Source of the DNA: Flavobacterium luminosum
GTDB taxonomy: Bacteria > Bacteroidota > Bacteroidia > Flavobacteriales > Flavobacteriaceae
Direction: 5' to 3'
Length of the DNA: 64,000 nucleotides
Assembly: GCF_023635005.1 (NCBI RefSeq)
Contig: NZ_JAMLJM010000007.1
Span: forward strand, 62,001-126,000
Shown: piece after piece, positions 61,205 to 64,000 of the stretch
How the letters are laid out: every line of letters begins with the position of its first letter
Position numbering within the stretch: position 1 is the stretch's first letter
Position numbers and translations under genes: made by a program
Notes under the pieces: model-generated
What the model was told of the DNA's origin: nothing
The model's database searches: none
Seen by the model: only the letters and a program-made list of their open reading frames with translations

Positions 61205-62089
61205 ATGAGTACCAAAGCAGTTTTAAACTTTACGGAAGAAATAAAAATAGATAACGAGTTCATTTTAATTCGTTTTCAGAACGATACTCAAGAGGCACTA
61301 ACCTACAAACGTCAGGTAAAAACCGGGTTAATACAATTTCATTTCGGGTTAAAAGGCAAAGCAAAATTCATATTCAATCAAGGTAATTATACCTTAGAAT
61401 TGGTAGAAGAAAAATCACTGCTTTTTTATAATCCACAAAAAGAATTACCGCTAGATGTGGTGGTAGAACCTAATTCCTGGATTATTTCCATTTTAATTTC
61501 GATTAAAAAATTTCATGGTTTATTCACTTCTGATGCGGACCAAATTCCTTTTTTGAGTGAAGAAAACAGAGATAAAAAATATTATGGCGAGGAAAATATT
61601 TCTCCTTCTATGGCGATAGTACTCAATCAAATGTTTCACTATAATTTGAATCCATCCATCAAAAATTTGTACTACAAAGGAAAAGGATACGAATTATTAA
61701 GTTTGTTCTTTAACAAGAATGAAGATCCCAATGTAGAACAATGTCCATTTTTGGTAGACGAAGAAAATGTGCAACGGATTAAAAAAGCCAAAGAAATCAT
61801 TATTGTTAATATGGCGGAACCTCCGGGATTAGAAGAATTGGCCAACCAAGTAGGATTGAATCTTAAAAAACTAAAAGCGGGTTTCAAACAAATTTATGGC
61901 GATACCGTTTACGGATTCTTATTCGATTACAAAATGGAATACGCTCGAAATTTACTAGATTCGGGTTCTTACAATGTAAATGAAGTAGGTTTAAAAATTG
62001 GCTATAGTACCGCCAGTCATTTTATCACAGCTTTTAAAAAGAAGTTCGGTACGACACCAAAAAAATATTTATTAGAAAAAGTTCAATAA
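61205..62089 (+). CDS. AraC family transcriptional regulator
   Basis: The 294-aa protein has an N-terminal cupin-like sensing domain (about 20-130) and a C-terminal double helix-turn-helix (about 195-290), with ANQVGLNLKKLKAGFKQIYG and VGLKIGYSTASHFITAFKKK. It is divergent from hemA and lies upstream of hemH, so it probably regulates heme genes, with heme or iron as possible signals. This is inferred from position. Confidence 0.88.
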   Translation: MSTKAVLNFTEEIKIDNEFILIRFQNDTQEALTYKRQVKTGLIQFHFGLKGKAKFIFNQGNYTLELVEEKSLLFYNPQKELPLDVVVEPNSWIISILISIKKFHGLFTSDADQIPFLSEENRDKKYYGEENISPSMAIVLNQMFHYNLNPSIKNLYYKGKGYELLSLFFNKNEDPNVEQCPFLVDEENVQRIKKAKEIIIVNMAEPPGLEELANQVGLNLKKLKAGFKQIYGDTVYGFLFDYKMEYARNLLDSGSYNVNEVGLKIGYSTASHFITAFKKKFGTTPKKYLLEKVQ

Positions 62090-62361
62090 CGAAGATCCGT
62101 TTACCTTACTTTCGATTATCTCTTTTAGAATTGGATAACTCTAGTAATCAAAAACGTTCAATTGGACCTATTTCGTATTGTTTCAAACTTCTCGTAATCA
62201 AATTCAAAGGCAGTGGACAATGATAAAATCTAACTATCAATTAAATTTATGTTACCATTGATCTTGGGAATAGAAAAAGAGATTATATCGACAATTAGTG
62301 AAGTATTTTCGAAAAGAATAATTCTTATTCAGATATTTGTATTTAATAATTAAAGATTCTT

Positions 62362-63378
62362 ATGAAAGGAGTTTTGTTAGTGAATCTGGGATCACCAGAC
62401 AGCACAGATGTAAAAGACGTAAAAAAATACCTTGATCAATTCTTAATGGATGAAAGGGTGATAGACATCCCTTATCTTTTAAGAGCCCTATTGGTTAAAG
62501 GGATTATTCTTAATACCCGACCTAAAAAATCGGCAGCCGCTTATAAAAAAATATGGTGGGAAGAAGGTTCGCCACTGATTGTGTTATCCAAACGTTTAAA
62601 GGAAAAAACACAACAAAAAGTCGAATTGCCTGTTGCTTTAGCCATGCGCTATGGTAATCCTAGCATCGAATTCGGTTTAAAAGAATTACACGACAAAGGT
62701 GTACATGAAGTCTTAATCGTTCCTTTGTATCCTCAATTTGCAATGGCTACCACAGAAACTATTTTAGTTCTTGCAGAGGAAATTCGTCAGAAACAGTTTC
62801 CAAATATGATCTTCGAAAGCTTACCGGCTTTCTATAACAAACAGGATTACATTCAAAATCTTGCTGACTCCATCAAAGAAAATCTGGAAAATTTTCCACA
62901 AGACTATATCCTTTTTTCCTATCATGGTGTACCGGAAAGACACATTAAAAAATCAGATATAACCAAATCGCATTGTAAAATAGACGGTTCTTGTTGTGTT
63001 ACTCCATCACCGGCGCATGAATTCTGCTACCGTCATCAATGTTATGAAACTACTAGACAAGTAGCTGAAAAATTAGGTTTAGAAGAAGGGAAATACAGTA
63101 CTTCGTTTCAGTCTCGTTTGGGAAGAGATCCTTGGTTGCAACCATACACCGATGCAACTATTGATGGATTGGCACAAAAAGGTATAAAAAACTTAGCTGT
63201 AGTCACTCCAGCCTTTGTTTCTGATTGTTTGGAAACTTTAGAAGAAATAGGAATGGAAGCCGCACACAGTTTCAAAGAAAACGGCGGAGAAAATTTCTTG
63301 GCCGTTCCTTGTTTGAACGACAGAGAAGATTGGATTACGACTTTAAGTAATTGGATAAAAGATTTTCAAAACAAATAA
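62362..63378 (+). CDS. hemH: Ferrochelatase
   Basis: HemH inserts Fe2+ into porphyrin as the last heme step. The 338-aa protein has LLVNLGSPDS at the start, the active-site His in FSYHGVPERH near 193, and LETLEEIGMEA near 290. A Cys-rich insertion (about 204-226; SHCKIDGSCCV and FCYRHQCYE) sits after the active-site His. Related insertions in other bacterial ferrochelatases hold a [2Fe-2S] cluster, so one is possible here. The hemJ gene starts 2 bp after the stop. Confidence 0.96.
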   Translation: MKGVLLVNLGSPDSTDVKDVKKYLDQFLMDERVIDIPYLLRALLVKGIILNTRPKKSAAAYKKIWWEEGSPLIVLSKRLKEKTQQKVELPVALAMRYGNPSIEFGLKELHDKGVHEVLIVPLYPQFAMATTETILVLAEEIRQKQFPNMIFESLPAFYNKQDYIQNLADSIKENLENFPQDYILFSYHGVPERHIKKSDITKSHCKIDGSCCVTPSPAHEFCYRHQCYETTRQVAEKLGLEEGKYSTSFQSRLGRDPWLQPYTDATIDGLAQKGIKNLAVVTPAFVSDCLETLEEIGMEAAHSFKENGGENFLAVPCLNDREDWITTLSNWIKDFQNK

Positions 63379-63380
63379 AA

Positions 63381-63926
63381 ATGTACGAATACCTAAAATC
63401 CCTACACTTGATATTTGTAATCACCTGGTTCGCCGGATTATTCTATATCGTTCGTTTGTTTGTTTATCATGCCGAAGCCAAAGACAAACCAGAACCAGAA
63501 CAAAGCATTTTAATCCGACAATACCAATTAATGCAATACCGATTGTGGTACATAATTACCTGGCCTAGTGCAATACTGGCCAGCTTTTTTGCTTTTTGGC
63601 TATTATTTTTTACCGAAATTGGAAAAGTTTGGTTAACCCAACCTTGGATGCATGTTAAATTAGGTTTTGTGTTTTTATTGTATTTGTATCATTTCAAATG
63701 TCATCGCATTTTCGTTGAATTGCAAAATAACGAAGTCAAACATACGTCTGGCTTTTTTAGACTATGGAACGAAGGTGCCACCATTATCTTATTTGCCGTA
63801 GTATTCCTAGTAATTCTTAAAAATGCTGTCAATTGGATTTTTGGTGTAATTGGGATTATACTTTTTTCAGTACTATTAATGCTAGGGTATAAGTTTTACA
63901 AACGTATTCGAGAAAAAAACAACTAA
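63381..63926 (+). CDS. hemJ: Protoporphyrinogen IX oxidase HemJ (CopD-like membrane protein)
   Basis: HemJ is a membrane enzyme that oxidises protoporphyrinogen IX. The 181-aa protein has four or five membrane helices, the conserved His in LKSLHLIFVITWFAGLFYI near residue 9, and WMHVKLGFVFLLYLYHF near 92. The start used is the ATG at 63381, directly after hemH; an in-frame codon 30 bp upstream lies inside hemH. It completes the path between HemF and HemH. Confidence 0.88.
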   Translation: MYEYLKSLHLIFVITWFAGLFYIVRLFVYHAEAKDKPEPEQSILIRQYQLMQYRLWYIITWPSAILASFFAFWLLFFTEIGKVWLTQPWMHVKLGFVFLLYLYHFKCHRIFVELQNNEVKHTSGFFRLWNEGATIILFAVVFLVILKNAVNWIFGVIGIILFSVLLMLGYKFYKRIREKNN

Positions 63927-64000
63927 ATGGAAACGCTGTTTAAATTCAAAAATTGGTCGTTGCGTGTTAGAATCTTTTTAGCGATGATTCTTATCACCTT
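63927..64000 (+). CDS. Partial gene, probable sensor histidine kinase
   Basis: Only the first 24 residues are in the window: METLFKFKNWSLRVRIF followed by a hydrophobic stretch (LAMILIT) that looks like a first membrane helix. The ATG is directly after the hemJ stop. A basic LRVRIF...MILI start is typical of membrane sensor kinases with a HAMP domain, but the rest is cut off. The call is tentative. Confidence 0.4.
   Translation, partial: METLFKFKNWSLRVRIFLAMILIT

Noticed and set aside
62090..62361. Gene remnant between the AraC gene and hemH
   Set aside because: An open stretch of about 40 codons lacks a start codon and resembles no family I know; chance is enough to explain it.

Overview
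The window is AT-rich chromosomal DNA from a member of the Flavobacteriaceae, most likely Flavobacterium or a close relative. Supporting signs are a DUF4270 lipoprotein next to a GT5-like protein and glmS, a peptidase with a type IX secretion (T9SS) C-terminal sorting domain, a fused CusA-TolC efflux protein, an OlsF-type aminolipid synthase, and promoters that fit the Bacteroidetes pattern TTTG ... TAnnTTTG. It is mostly core genome: no prophage, intact insertion sequence, CRISPR array or rRNA operon was found.

Layout. 1-4455 (minus): a GT5-like protein, DUF4270 lipoprotein and glmS. 4563-11923 (plus): panC-panD, a UPF0104 membrane protein, an esterase, radA, a small zinc metallopeptidase and an AsmA-like/GT51 transglycosylase, tightly packed. 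11989-15721 (minus): aldo/keto reductase, exonuclease III, OmpA lipoprotein and an unknown lipoprotein. 16070-20492: OlsF-like acyltransferase, two inverted DUF805 paralogues around a TM2 protein, and a 2-hydroxyacid dehydrogenase. 20717-26584 (minus): serS, a TPR protein, DUF4286, rsmA (apparently frameshifted) and mgtE. 26741-37307 is a metal-homeostasis block: CusA-TolC fusion, adaptor, DtxR/MntR-type regulator, ZIP transporter and feoAB with a tiny FeoB-associated protein. 37386-44819: SCO protein, M13 peptidase, and a four-gene minus-strand operon with an M28 peptidase. 45179-51071 (plus): a short SSB, M1 peptidase, RseP, two identical tRNA-Asn genes, a GIY-YIG relic and an aldehyde dehydrogenase. 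51126-54391 (minus): SpmA/SpmB-like protein, DEDD exonuclease, DNA methyltransferase repair protein and cytochrome c. 54419-63926 is a heme biosynthesis cluster: hemA-C-D-E-(unknown)-F-(S23)-B on minus, then an AraC regulator, hemH and hemJ on plus. The right edge cuts a probable sensor kinase gene.

The heme cluster covers every step from glutamyl-tRNA to protoheme except glutamate-1-semialdehyde aminomutase (hemL), which is not in the window. The iron and metal uptake genes, the heme genes, the cytochrome c and the SCO protein fit an aerobic respiratory lifestyle.

The most unusual signals are non-coding. A four-helix-bundle (S23) gene in the hem operon is bracketed by inverted arrays of 7-bp repeats, and a related heptamer array lies at the hemD/hemE junction. 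A rod-like hairpin of about 106 nt follows the metal efflux operon. Four 10-bp direct repeats lie upstream of ssb. rsmA carries a one-base insertion in an A8 run. No complete undescribed system is claimed; the heptamer-bracketed S23 unit is the best candidate for something mobile and little described.
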